From a virus, in IMG/VR virus record IMGVR_UViG_3300038696_000292, positions 1-30,151 of that record: DNA of 30,151 bases. One strand, written 5' to 3'. The stretch's first letter is position 1; each line of letters starts with the position of its first letter. A program made the translations under genes and the position numbers. Shown here one piece after another: positions 14,826 to 23,553 of this stretch. The notes under the pieces were generated by a model. The model worked only from the letters and a program-made list of their open reading frames with translations, ran no database searches and was not told the origin of the DNA.

Positions 14826-15754
14826 GGCGTGCGCCCTGTCCGGTGATCTTCAATGCGGGCGGACCGTCCCTTGAACGCATAGAGGATGACACCGACAAAC
14901 ATCGCCATCCCGATCCATGGCAGGGCCACGGCCAGCCACGCCTCCAGACCTGCGAGCGCAAAGATCCGGGAGGCTGTATCGCGTGCCTGTTCGGCCTCAC
15001 ATAATGCTGGTGCGATCTGAGAGGTGATGGATCCTGCAGCCCCCAGAACTCCGAGCCCGATTTGCGCATTCGCTGCCGTCACGATGCGGCTGTTCTCGGG
15101 TGCGCCTGTAGCACGTTCCGGCGCAACCGTTCGCCGTGACGCCACGTCCAATGCCTCCTCCAGCGCCACATCAATGATGGGAACCAGCGGCAGGGCATGA
15201 TCATCGCGGAACGCGAGGATCGCCGCGCGCGTGCGTGGACCGATGTCTCCGTCGATGCGGCCGACCTCGTGATATCCGAGATCCTTTAACCGGCGCTGCA
15301 CTGCCTTGACGGATAGGGCCACTGATGGTGCCACATTCCCAGCCCGCCGCACGCCCAAGAGTTTTGAGACCGGATAGCGTTTCACATTCACCGCATCAAA
15401 CTGATTGCCGCCAAGCCCCCAAACCCAGGCTCCCTCAATGCGATCGATGAAGAACACATGCCCTTGCCAGCTCGAAGAACCCCGCGGGATCACACCGATA
15501 TCGCCAGGCTGCGCGTCCGCAATCTCCACCGGCACACCCCACTCGAGATAGGACCGCGCCGTCAGCTTGCGCGTCGAGCGAATGCCCGCCTGCTCCAGAC
15601 AATGCCCGACGAAGGCGGCGCACCAGGCCACAGAGTCGTGCTCCACCCAATCGTGACCGACCGAGGCATACATCTCCATAACGACGGGGTTGTTCGCGGG
15701 GCCTGGGCCCTCGGTAGTACCGATATACCCGCGGGCAATTTCAAAAGGTGTCAT
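14822..15754 (-). CDS. endolysin: TIGR02594-type CHAP/NlpC-like peptidase with peptidoglycan-binding domain and C-terminal membrane helix
   Basis: The product has 310 residues. The N-terminal catalytic domain (about 1-140) resembles the TIGR02594 family. The likely nucleophile is Cys45 in AWCAAFVGHCL and the likely partner is His99 in GHVFFID. A peptidoglycan-binding type 1 domain follows at about 150-200 (VKAVQRRLKDLGY, then IDGDIGPRTRAAILAF). Near the C-terminus residues about 265-293 form a strongly hydrophobic membrane segment before a short basic tail. It cleaves peptide bonds of peptidoglycan during lysis, and the membrane segment may tether it or keep it inactive until the holin fires. 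The RBS GGGAG lies six bases before the ATG. A terminator hairpin lies just upstream at 15770-15793. Rz and Rz1 genes follow with overlaps. Confidence 0.85.
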   Translation of the reverse strand: MTPFEIARGYIGTTEGPGPANNPVVMEMYASVGHDWVEHDSVAWCAAFVGHCLEQAGIRSTRKLTARSYLEWGVPVEIADAQPGDIGVIPRGSSSWQGHVFFIDRIEGAWVWGLGGNQFDAVNVKRYPVSKLLGVRRAGNVAPSVALSVKAVQRRLKDLGYHEVGRIDGDIGPRTRAAILAFRDDHALPLVPIIDVALEEALDVASRRTVAPERATGAPENSRIVTAANAQIGLGVLGAAGSITSQIAPALCEAEQARDTASRIFALAGLEAWLAVALPWIGMAMFVGVILYAFKGRSARIEDHRTGRTP

Positions 15755-15769
15755 GTTGTTCTCCCATGC

Positions 15770-15793
15770 AAAAAGCCGCCCCGGAGGGCGGCT
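15770..15793 (-). terminator. intrinsic terminator upstream of the endolysin gene
   Basis: On the minus strand an 8-bp perfect stem (arms 15786-15793 and 15774-15781) with a 4-base loop is followed by a run of T (complement of the As at 15770-15774). It sits between the 75-residue gene and the endolysin gene, so endolysin expression from the late promoter would require readthrough or antitermination. Confidence 0.75.
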
Positions 15794-15853
15794 GTGGTGG
15801 TCGTAAAATAATTGCTGAGCCCTGCGGGCTGGGCTGATTAGGCGGCGCCTGCT

Positions 15854-16081
15854 TTAGGCGGCTGTGCGCGCATACGCATTGGCTTGCACAACCCAGTCAT
15901 CCACTGCGGCCGCTAGCGACGGGCCAATGCCGACCACGCCAAAGAGTTGAACTTCATAGATCCCAACGCCCGCCTGTTGCGCGGGCCAAAACCCATCTTG
16001 TGACAAAACCGCAGCGCGCAGAACGTCGACCGGATCAGCCGCGGCGGATACCTTGCTGAGAACCTGCGCAATATCAGTCAT
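15854..16081 (-). CDS. small hypothetical protein between holin and endolysin
   Basis: The product has 75 residues from the ATG at 16081; GGAGG nine bases upstream supports this start over one eight codons earlier. The protein is soluble and alanine/valine-rich, with a first helical part (DIAQVLSKVSAAADPVDVLRAAV) and a second part (VGIYEVQLFGVVGIGPSLAAAVDDWVVQA). No membrane segment or signal is visible. I do not recognise it. Its position inside the lysis cassette, before a terminator, suggests either a lysis regulator or a small structural protein, but neither is shown by the sequence. Confidence 0.65.
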   Translation of the reverse strand: MTDIAQVLSKVSAAADPVDVLRAAVLSQDGFWPAQQAGVGIYEVQLFGVVGIGPSLAAAVDDWVVQANAYARTAA

Positions 16082-16167
16082 AAGAAAGCGCCTCCCTTTA
16101 TCCAATCATTGGCATTCAGATGGCGTCACCCTGCTGAACATCAAGAGATGACCAGGCAGATGCGCGC

Positions 16168-16479
16168 CTATTTCTTGCGGCAGAGCCAGGCTGTCATCAG
16201 GGCCTCCGCACCGCGCGGCCCCAGATAGGCCAGAGTGGCCACAAGACCTGTGCGCACCGGCTGGCCCAGATCAAAGTGACTTGCAACAGCCTCGCCAATA
16301 ATCGCCATGCCGATGGCGACAGGGATTTCCCACAAGAGCTCCTTGCCAAAAAACCGCCGCCGGCCCAGCTTCACCTCACCCGAGTGATACATCAGCCGTC
16401 CGGTAAAGGCCCCGATCAGCGTCGTCACCGCCCCGCCAAACAGGCTGTTCAGCGTTTCCAAAAAGCCCGGCTCAGTCAT
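16168..16479 (-). CDS. LydA-like phage holin
   Basis: The product has 103 residues. Hydrophobic segments at about 14-31, 50-68 and 75-95 give a three-helix membrane protein, as in class I holins and LydA (holin superfamily III). The motif GEVKLGRRRFFGKELLWEIPVAIGM around residues 34-58 matches the style of that family; the rest is short loops and a basic C-terminus (LCRKK). It should form pores in the inner membrane that release or activate the endolysin. It sits upstream of the endolysin, Rz and Rz1 genes in the same direction. Confidence is good because family style, size and context agree. Confidence 0.8.
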   Translation of the reverse strand: MTEPGFLETLNSLFGGAVTTLIGAFTGRLMYHSGEVKLGRRRFFGKELLWEIPVAIGMAIIGEAVASHFDLGQPVRTGLVATLAYLGPRGAEALMTAWLCRKK

Positions 16480-16517
16480 GGGCGCCTCCTGTGGTCATGT
16501 TCATTTCGTGGCATCGG

Positions 16518-16748
16518 TCAGTACTCCCCACCATCAAGCAGCGGCTCAAAGGCGGCATCGGCCAGATTGCGCAGCTTGAGCGTCGGCGGCGTGGTGCTGG
16601 TATCGAGCCACAGCATGCCGGGCGCGGTTGCCGTAGGTTCCACCGCACCGCTGCTGGTGGAGCGCAATGCGGCGACAATCTGGTTGATCTGGGCGCGCAC
16701 GGCCGCCCCGTTGTCGTTGATGATCACAAAGCTTGGGGTCTGCGCCAT
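16518..16748 (-). CDS. small phage tail-associated protein
   Basis: The product has 76 residues. It follows the pattern of short fibre-linked proteins found after the central tail fibre gene in many phages: an N-terminal segment with a conserved N-x-x-GAAVRAQIN helix, a Thr/Ser-rich middle, and a GMLWLDTSTTPPTLKLRN strand pair. This GMLW-x-D-T pattern also occurs within larger fibre proteins, where it forms a trimeric shaft module. It lies between the J-like gene and the holin gene. It may be a fibre adaptor. The exact role is not established. Confidence 0.7.
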   Translation of the reverse strand: MAQTPSFVIINDNGAAVRAQINQIVAALRSTSSGAVEPTATAPGMLWLDTSTTPPTLKLRNLADAAFEPLLDGGEY

Positions 16749-16848
16749 AAGTGGATTTCCCGTTTCTCAATAAAACTGCGTGCGGCTGTTCCCGTTTGAG
16801 GCGCAGCCGAACGACAGCGAAGGGACGCCCTGCACAAACGGGATGTCC

Positions 16849-19443
16849 TCAAACCACCTCATCCGCTATCAGCCGCAATTCCGAGACGATCGGCGTGAAG
16901 GCCGGATCACTGGTTCTGAGCCAGGCGCGTGCCTCAACCGCGTGCGCCTCGATTTCGCTGTTGTCGATCCGCCCCCAAGGTCCCCAAGCGGGGTTTGCAC
17001 CTACTGGGTCATCATCGGTTTCGCGCACCTCGAGCACGACGTCGATATCGGCGCCCTCGGAGCCGTCAAAATCCGCCCAAGCATCAATGGGCGTCATGCG
17101 GTCATCGATGTAATCCGACAGAGCCGACGCCCCGACCAAGATGTCCGAGCGCAGACGGACGCGCCGAAGTGCGCCAAAGTCGAGAAGGCCATCGAACTGA
17201 TAGAGCCCTTCAGTCGCCAGTACGACGGGTGACCCTTTAGCATCCGTTCCGGTTTGCAGTTTCAACATCCCGGCGGTGGCCACCAGACCGGTTTTCAGGC
17301 CGGGGAAGCCTGGCTCAGCTGCCAGCGTATTCAGCTGCGCAAAGCTCAGGATCTGCACGCCCTTGGTGCTCACCGTACTGACAGGACCAATGCGCCCTTC
17401 GCTGTCCTCGGCACGCAGCAGATAAGTTCCGGGTTTCAGGGGCACGACCGCAATCGCCTCACCGCCTGAGACCCGGTCCATCAGCGTGGAGTTCGCCCAG
17501 GTGGCCGCCATTTCCTTACTGTGACGGATAATGACATTGCCGCCCACGCGCACATCCACATCAACGGAACGCTGCCATTTCAGCACGGCAAGACCGCCGG
17601 CAGACTGGATGGTCAGCCCTGTGAGTGCCGCCGGTGGCGCCGTGAGCCCCACGATCTCCAAAGCCCCCTCGCGCCAGGCCGACGAGACCCCTAACACCGA
17701 GATCGCCTTGATCCGCACGTCCCATTGACCTGGCTGGATGTCGCGCAGCTCCATCACCGTGCCGGAGGTGCGGCCCCGGTCCAGCCAGTCACCGCCATTG
17801 CGCCGCGTCTCCACCTGATAGGTATCGACAAACCCCGAGGCTGCGGGCTCCCAGGCGATCCGCGCCAGGACTTTCACCGCAGAGCCATCGCGCGTCACAT
17901 AAAGCTCTTCCGTGATCTGCGGCGCACCCGGTGGCGCGATGTCAAAAGCCGTTGGCAACGTCGTGCGTGGTGCTTCCGCATAAATCTGTTCTTCCGACGC
18001 ATCCCAGTCGTAAATGAGGGGAGAGGTTTCCCGCAGAAGGAGTTCCGGTGCCAGACGCGGACCCGCTCCAACTTGGCTTAGATCCAGCCGCACCGCTTCA
18101 ACTTCAAAGGGTTTGCCCTCGGGCAGAGCCGCGCCGCCAAAGCCCCAGCGGGCGTAGTGCACGTAAGTGGTCTCTCCGGCCGCAACGCGCCAGGCTTTCA
18201 ACTTGCCCGCCACCTTTAGGCTCATTTGCCGGCGCGCGCGCTCTAGCTCGATCTTGGCCAGCCGCTGCGCCATGGACGCGGAGATCGTGAACGGGAGCGA
18301 GATATCCCGCCAGACCCGCTCGCCATTGTCTTCCAACCGGTAGGCCTCACTGGCGTAAGCCGGGAAGTCATCAGGCTGCCAGCTGTTCTCGGGGCTCACG
18401 AACTGGCCCCGCACCGCATTGAAGTTTGACACCCGGCTTTGCCGTGTGGTCAGGGTCATGCCACCCTCGCGCACATCATCGGCGCTGATCGTCGTGTCTG
18501 GCACCCGGTAGGCCCCCGCCCGCATGCGCCATTGGCCCGCTTGCCAAATGCAGCGCCCTGCCATGGCCGTGAGCATGGCCTCGATGATGGTTTTGGGCGT
18601 CTCCGAGAGCGAGACCACACCATTGCAGGTATAACGTCGCTCGGTCCCACCTGCGGCCAATGGCACAGCCTCATCGCAGATATTGGCCGCCTCAATGAGA
18701 CTGTCGGTCTCGATCCCGTCTGCACCGCCGATCACGGCCCCGATGCCATAGGTCGGATGGGCCATATAGTCTGCCACACAGAGCGCCGCATTGTCGGTAT
18801 AGGCCTGCGCACCGGTCCGGGGATCAAGAATGTCGGCCTTGCCTTCGAGATCGACGGTGATGTTTGGAATGCCGCCCGGAAAGGCATCTGCGTCATAGGT
18901 CAGCTTCAAATAGATCGCGGCACAGCCCGCTAGACGGTGGTCGTCGGTCCAATGCTCCGGCGCCGCCGCAATGAGCCCTGCAAAGGCGGCTTGATCCTCA
19001 GTCCCGAGGCGGGTTTCAACGGCAACCTTGCCCGCCCAACGGCCTTGGGCAGCCCCTGAGGCATCCACCGCCTCTTCGCCCTCAAAATAGATGGCCCCAA
19101 TGGATTTGATGCGGTGCGCGGCCAAGACGATCACCAGATGCAGGTCTTTGTCTTTCGCCCCCGTCGCATGCAGGAACACAATCACACCGCCCTTGCGCGT
19201 GCGGCCGTAGACCATTTCGCGGGGCATCACCGGCTCGCGCACCGTCACCGTACGGGCCTTCATTTCCATCTGGCCCAGGCTTGGCGTCGGCATCAACGCC
19301 TGTGCGGCCGCCGAGAGCAGCATCGACGCCCCGAACTGGGCGGCAAAGCCGACCAGACCCGTCGCCGCAAAAGCCGCGGCCACACCGCCTGCGGCAATGG
19401 CAGCGCCCCCGAGAGCGACAGCACCTAGAACCACTGGTGGCAT
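16849..19443 (-). CDS. central tail fibre / host specificity protein (lambda J-like)
   Basis: The product has 864 residues, shorter than lambda J (1132). The N-terminus (1-50) is very hydrophobic and alanine/glycine-rich. The main part (60-500) is the conserved tail-tip hub region of J-like proteins, including PREMVYGRTRKGG and Y-x-ADAFPGGIPNITVDLEG. Two fibronectin-type beta domains follow at about 503-605 and 605-700. The C-terminal region includes a WGPWGRIDNSEIEA segment and probably reaches the distal tip. It is expected to form the trimeric central spike that contacts the host and closes the tail tube. The gene follows the K-like gene immediately, as in lambda, but no I-like gene intervenes. 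Confidence 0.87.
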   Translation of the reverse strand: MPPVVLGAVALGGAAIAAGGVAAAFAATGLVGFAAQFGASMLLSAAAQALMPTPSLGQMEMKARTVTVREPVMPREMVYGRTRKGGVIVFLHATGAKDKDLHLVIVLAAHRIKSIGAIYFEGEEAVDASGAAQGRWAGKVAVETRLGTEDQAAFAGLIAAAPEHWTDDHRLAGCAAIYLKLTYDADAFPGGIPNITVDLEGKADILDPRTGAQAYTDNAALCVADYMAHPTYGIGAVIGGADGIETDSLIEAANICDEAVPLAAGGTERRYTCNGVVSLSETPKTIIEAMLTAMAGRCIWQAGQWRMRAGAYRVPDTTISADDVREGGMTLTTRQSRVSNFNAVRGQFVSPENSWQPDDFPAYASEAYRLEDNGERVWRDISLPFTISASMAQRLAKIELERARRQMSLKVAGKLKAWRVAAGETTYVHYARWGFGGAALPEGKPFEVEAVRLDLSQVGAGPRLAPELLLRETSPLIYDWDASEEQIYAEAPRTTLPTAFDIAPPGAPQITEELYVTRDGSAVKVLARIAWEPAASGFVDTYQVETRRNGGDWLDRGRTSGTVMELRDIQPGQWDVRIKAISVLGVSSAWREGALEIVGLTAPPAALTGLTIQSAGGLAVLKWQRSVDVDVRVGGNVIIRHSKEMAATWANSTLMDRVSGGEAIAVVPLKPGTYLLRAEDSEGRIGPVSTVSTKGVQILSFAQLNTLAAEPGFPGLKTGLVATAGMLKLQTGTDAKGSPVVLATEGLYQFDGLLDFGALRRVRLRSDILVGASALSDYIDDRMTPIDAWADFDGSEGADIDVVLEVRETDDDPVGANPAWGPWGRIDNSEIEAHAVEARAWLRTSDPAFTPIVSELRLIADEVV

Positions 19444-19446
19444 AGA

Positions 19447-19884
19447 TCACGTCCTCCAGGCGAGACGGCAGGTTGCAAGGGACAGGCGCACCAGACCTTC
19501 AGGCGCGACAAAAACGGCCTTAGCGCCGATGACGACGCCAAAGGCTTCCTGCTCTCCGCCCAAGATCAGATCGCCACGATGCGCGAGCCGCACATCATCA
19601 AGCGGGTCGCCCAACAAAGCGCGCCCGCCGTCTTCAAGGCTTGTCCAGCCAAGCCGGCGCAACACCCGCCCGCAGCCGACCCTTGTACGGTAGCGCCCCC
19701 GCCATAAGGCCGCATGATCCGGGCCATCTGTGAGGTCGCGATACAAGTCAAAGGCCCAGGTGGCGCAGTCGTGTTGGCCCCAGACAAACGGGCGCGCGCT
19801 GGCCTGCTGGATCGCGTTCGCCAAGACCTGCTCCCAATGGGGCACGCGGGTGGCAACATGAGTGACAATGCGGTTCTGTTTCAT
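19447..19884 (-). CDS. NlpC/P60-related tail assembly protein (DUF6950-like, lambda K position)
   Basis: The product has 145 residues from the ATG at 19884, whose first base pair set overlaps the previous stop (TGATG); the frame runs five codons further but that start is less likely. The pattern PFVWGQHDCATWAFDLY around residues 32-48, then RGRYRT, RGDLILGG and GVVIG, matches DUF6950, a relative of NlpC/P60 peptidases found in tail operons. Asp39 and Cys40 give the DC signature of the nucleophile. The position where NlpC/P60 enzymes carry the catalytic His (before VGIYLG) reads AFGVVIG, so the His appears to be missing. It holds the place of lambda K, which acts at the tail tip. Confidence 0.82.
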   Translation of the reverse strand: MKQNRIVTHVATRVPHWEQVLANAIQQASARPFVWGQHDCATWAFDLYRDLTDGPDHAALWRGRYRTRVGCGRVLRRLGWTSLEDGGRALLGDPLDDVRLAHRGDLILGGEQEAFGVVIGAKAVFVAPEGLVRLSLATCRLAWRT

Positions 19885-20444
19885 CAGCCGCGCCCCCAAG
19901 TGATCTCTTGATCTTGAATGGCCGTCACATGCTCAAACCCACGATCCCCCGGGTGCAGGACCTGTTGGCTCTCATGTGTATAGCGCCAGTTGCGCGGGAC
20001 ACTCAGATCAATGAGCCGGCTCTCATAGCTGATTGTGATCCTGCAGCTCTGCCCATCCTCTTGCAGTTCCGGCACATCGAGACGGCCTGTAAAGGCCTGC
20101 ACAGGATCGGCAATCACCGTGCGGTCCTCCGTCAGCAGCGCCAGCCAAATGCGCCCTGCCTGACCCTGGCGCGCCTGATCGATCGCAAGCCCCACCAGAT
20201 CCAGCGGTACACCTGAGAGCGACACTGTCGTCCCAGAGGCCACAACATCTGAGGTTTCTTCCAGAGCGCCAAGGCCAAGGAGCACGCCGACGCCGGTCCA
20301 GGTCTTGCCGTTCCAGTCTATCGGACCCGGACCCGTCCAGATCCGCACCATGCCGGACGGGAATTCTCCCTCAAAAAAGATCGCAGGCTGCAGATCAGCA
20401 CTGTCGAGCGCCTCGGCCATGCCACTTGTGATATCCCGGCTCAT
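19884..20444 (-). CDS. tail tip protein (lambda L position)
   Basis: The product has 186 residues. It is beta-rich with many short strands, including a WTGPGPIDWNGKTWTGVGVLLGL segment near residues 36-58 and a VQAFTGRLDVPEL segment near 114-126. I associate it with phage proteins of the DUF2163-like type found between tape measure and central fibre genes. Lambda L in this position builds the tip ring and holds an iron-sulphur cluster. Here no cysteine cluster is visible, so a cluster of that kind is unlikely. The start overlaps the previous gene by four bases (ATGA) and the end overlaps the K-like gene. Confidence 0.72.
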   Translation of the reverse strand: MSRDITSGMAEALDSADLQPAIFFEGEFPSGMVRIWTGPGPIDWNGKTWTGVGVLLGLGALEETSDVVASGTTVSLSGVPLDLVGLAIDQARQGQAGRIWLALLTEDRTVIADPVQAFTGRLDVPELQEDGQSCRITISYESRLIDLSVPRNWRYTHESQQVLHPGDRGFEHVTAIQDQEITWGRG

Positions 20445-21040
20445 AGCGCCTCGCGGGCTGACAGGGTGAACCGATGACGCGCCGCACGTTCAATGCGGGT
20501 TGGCACCGCACTCGTAGGGCGCAGCAGCACTTGCGGTCTGTTCACCTCCAACGGTGTATTGGCCGACAGTGCGCTGCGAATGGCCGGAAAGAGCGTCAGC
20601 GTCGCCAGACCATTGATGTCCGCTGTGACATCAAAGGCGATCTGGTGCAGCCGTGTGTCACGCGCGGTGCCAATCGATACAAAGTCACCTGAGGCTATAG
20701 CGGGCAGACCCGGTGGCCAGCCCTGCGTCTGCACCACATTGCCGCCTGTGATGGGGGCCGCCAGCGTGATCGGTTGCGCAAGGGTCTTTGGCTCAATCGA
20801 AGGGTCGGCAAACAGTAGAAGCCTCCGGCCAGAGCCAAGCGCCGCGAGGGCCGCAGAGACCGAGCGCGCCAGCGGTCCGGATTGCGCGGCGAATTCAATG
20901 TCGTATTCCCACCATTCACCACCCCAGTCCTGCACTTCTGTCGTGCCGGTAAAGGGCGACTGCGTCTGGCTGGTGGCGGTCACCAAGCGCCGCTCAATGC
21001 CGGCCACCCAGGTGCGCGGCAATTCAACAATGATGTTCAT
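20441..21040 (-). CDS. tail tip protein (lambda M position)
   Basis: The product has 199 residues, longer than lambda M (109). It is a beta-rich soluble protein. Notable stretches are WGGEWWEYDIEFAAQSG near residues 40-56, a leucine/alanine helix at about 58-72, and LLFADPSIEP near 74-83. In lambda-type tails the gene after the tape measure builds the tip from which the tube grows. Overlaps of four bases with both neighbours show tight coupling with tape measure and L-like genes. Family assignment rests on position and general character. Confidence 0.72.
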   Translation of the reverse strand: MNIIVELPRTWVAGIERRLVTATSQTQSPFTGTTEVQDWGGEWWEYDIEFAAQSGPLARSVSAALAALGSGRRLLLFADPSIEPKTLAQPITLAAPITGGNVVQTQGWPPGLPAIASGDFVSIGTARDTRLHQIAFDVTADINGLATLTLFPAIRSALSANTPLEVNRPQVLLRPTSAVPTRIERAARHRFTLSAREAL

Positions 21041-23502
21041 GCCATGCGTCCCCGCCGCATGGCATTGCCAACGGCGGCCACCGCAATGCGTTCAAATTCC
21101 GGCTGGGCGCTGCGCATCACCGCAGCGATCTGCTCGGCCACGCCCATCTGCGCGCCGCGGGCATCCACATTGAGATTTATGGCCACCGGGGTAGTACCAC
21201 CTCCGCCGCGCGCAACCTCTGCGCGTGACAACACCCGTTCACCGTGCTGCAGGATGGTGGGCACCTCATCAGGACGCAGCCCGGCCCAACCCCCAGTATG
21301 CATGCGCGGCGCACCCGCAAAGACCGCTGCGGGCACGGCGCGTGTATGACCGGAGATCCCAACCATGCCGCCGGCATGCGAGACCGCTGCAGCAACAGAT
21401 CCACCACCGCCAAAAGCGCCTGAGAGCGCGTTGGCAATGGGTCCGAGCACCGCATTCTTAAATGCCAACACGGCCAGATCCGCCAGGATCGATCGCACCA
21501 GCCCCTTGAAGTCGAGCTTGCCGGTTTCCACAAAACTACGGAATGCACTCTCGGCACCAGAAAAGGCGCTTGATAAGGTTTCGCCGAGACCTTTGCCCCA
21601 GTTCAGGGCATCCGTGGCATAAGAATTCAGGGCTTGCGAGACGGCCTGCCAGCCGGTCACGATCTTCTCGGCCGCCCCGCGACTGGCACCGCTACCGCCG
21701 CCACCCACGGCATCACCGGCCTGGGCCATGGCGCCTGCCAGACGGTCAGCGGCGGCGGTCGCGTCATCAAGAGCGGCAGCCCCGTCCTCGCCAGTGCCCG
21801 CAACAGCATCGCGGAGTGCCGCCCAGGATGTCAGCGGGGCTGTGGCCCCGGCCGCCAAATCGGTGGCGGCCTGCCGGTAGGTGTTCGCCGTGTCGAGTGC
21901 CTCGGCGGCAATCCCATCAAGTCCAAGGTCGGGCGCTGTAAGCGGGTTATCTTCAAAAGCCCTGCGGAATGCATCTGCAGCGGCACTTCCAGCATCTGCT
22001 GAAGAACCAGCGAAAGGATTGTCGATATCGCCAAGACTGATGTCACCAATTTCGCCGAAGGTCGTCTCGATCCCCACAGCTGCCAGCGCATCGCGGATCT
22101 TGCCGGTAAAGGCGTCAATCCGGGCGATCGCACCATTCAGCATGGCCTCAATCCCGTCGAGCATGCGATTGGCGGCCGCGTAAACAAGATCGCCGATCAC
22201 GGCCGGCAGGCGGGACCAGATTTCTCGGACGGCGAGAAGTGCCCCCTCAAAGGTATTCGCCGTGGCGTTACCAAAGGCGACAACGCTTTCAATCGCCCCC
22301 GCCATGCCCGTCGCAGCATCAGCTTTCAGATCAAAGAACATCGCCGTGGCGCGCGCGCCGGCAGCTGAGGCGCCCATCTTGATTCTGTCCCAGACCTCGA
22401 CAGCCACATCCTTCAGGAGGCGCATTGCCTCACCAAAACTGCCTGCACCGGACGTCAGCTGGGTGAACCAATAGACCAGTTCGCCTGCGCCCACGATCAG
22501 CGCCCCAATGCCCGTGCGGATGAGGGCACCTTTCAGAACCACCAGCGTCGTTGCCAACCCGCGCACCGAAAAGGCCGCCGCGGCCATCGCGGCAACCCAG
22601 CGGCCGGCGAGAAAGGTCGCGAAAGTCCCCGCGTAGATCGCCAACCGGTCAAGGTTACTCAGAACCGCATCAAAGGCCCGGCTGATCGGACTGGTCGAAG
22701 AGGCCAGCGCGACAAAAGCATTGGCCACCGCCTCCAGCGAGGGAGCAAGCGCCACGGCAATTCGGTTGCGCACGCCGGTGAAGACTTGGCCGATGCTAAC
22801 CAGTGCCAGTTCCGATCGGCGCATCGCGGCGATGGCATCCGCATCCAGAACAGCCCCAAGCGCCTGCGCCTGCGCCCCAAGCCGGGTCATCTCCGCTCCA
22901 CCATTTTGCAGCAGCGGGATCAGCCGCGTTGTGTCGGACGCCATGGCCTCGAGATAGAAGGTCATCTCTTGTTGGCTGACGCCTGCCTTCTCAAGGCTGT
23001 CGACGTAAAGCTGCAGCGCCTCAGGACCGGAAAGGCGGGCGAACTGGTCGGCAGTCACGCCCACGCGGGGCGCGATGTTCTCAAAAAAGTCCGCCATCGG
23101 GCCGCCGCCCGTTTGCAGGAAGTCCCCCACACGGTCGTTCACGTCCTTCAGAATATCGGCGAGCTTTTCCTGCTCAATGCCCACTGTGGCGGAGGCCGCA
23201 GACCACCGCTGGAACACCTCAGGTGCCGCATTGGCAACCTGGGAGAGCTGATTGATTTCATTGGCGGCCGCCACCGTGGACCGCGTCATCGCAACGACAG
23301 CACCGGCCAACGCAGTTGCGGCAGCAGTTGCCGCAATCTTGGCGCGGCGCGCGAAGGCGGCCAAGCGGGCATTTGCCTGGTCCAATTCACGGCTCAGACG
23401 CCCCATGCCGCGAGATCCGGCCGCGCCGACACCTTCCAGCTCGGCGCGCACCTGTCGCCCGCCGGTCGCTGAGAGCCGGACGGAAACGCGTTTTTCTGCC
23501 AT
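21037..23502 (-). CDS. tail tape measure protein (lambda H-like)
   Basis: The product has 821 residues, close to lambda H (853). The N-terminal part (1-110) is a helical region with RRAKIAATAAATALAGAV, typical of tape measure proteins. Hydrophobic stretches at about 330-350 (alanine-rich GIGALIVGAGELVYWF) and elsewhere can cross the membrane when DNA is ejected. Long coiled-coil-prone helices and glycine/alanine-rich linkers fill the rest, and the end is a helical region (GVAEQIAAVMRS). Tape measure length sets tail length; by comparison with lambda a tail of roughly lambda length, about 140-150 nm, is inferred. It follows the chaperone genes, which wrap it before assembly. Confidence 0.9.
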   Translation of the reverse strand: MAEKRVSVRLSATGGRQVRAELEGVGAAGSRGMGRLSRELDQANARLAAFARRAKIAATAAATALAGAVVAMTRSTVAAANEINQLSQVANAAPEVFQRWSAASATVGIEQEKLADILKDVNDRVGDFLQTGGGPMADFFENIAPRVGVTADQFARLSGPEALQLYVDSLEKAGVSQQEMTFYLEAMASDTTRLIPLLQNGGAEMTRLGAQAQALGAVLDADAIAAMRRSELALVSIGQVFTGVRNRIAVALAPSLEAVANAFVALASSTSPISRAFDAVLSNLDRLAIYAGTFATFLAGRWVAAMAAAAFSVRGLATTLVVLKGALIRTGIGALIVGAGELVYWFTQLTSGAGSFGEAMRLLKDVAVEVWDRIKMGASAAGARATAMFFDLKADAATGMAGAIESVVAFGNATANTFEGALLAVREIWSRLPAVIGDLVYAAANRMLDGIEAMLNGAIARIDAFTGKIRDALAAVGIETTFGEIGDISLGDIDNPFAGSSADAGSAAADAFRRAFEDNPLTAPDLGLDGIAAEALDTANTYRQAATDLAAGATAPLTSWAALRDAVAGTGEDGAAALDDATAAADRLAGAMAQAGDAVGGGGSGASRGAAEKIVTGWQAVSQALNSYATDALNWGKGLGETLSSAFSGAESAFRSFVETGKLDFKGLVRSILADLAVLAFKNAVLGPIANALSGAFGGGGSVAAAVSHAGGMVGISGHTRAVPAAVFAGAPRMHTGGWAGLRPDEVPTILQHGERVLSRAEVARGGGGTTPVAINLNVDARGAQMGVAEQIAAVMRSAQPEFERIAVAAVGNAMRRGRMA

Positions 23503-23553
23503 GAGAGTAAGACCTCGGAATGCGATGATACCTCGTTTCCATTGGGAGCGAGG

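Noticed and set aside
22786-23472. 228-codon plus-strand frame inside the tape measure gene
   Set aside because: It is a shadow frame: Arg/His/Cys-rich, no RBS, while the opposite strand encodes a clear tape measure protein.
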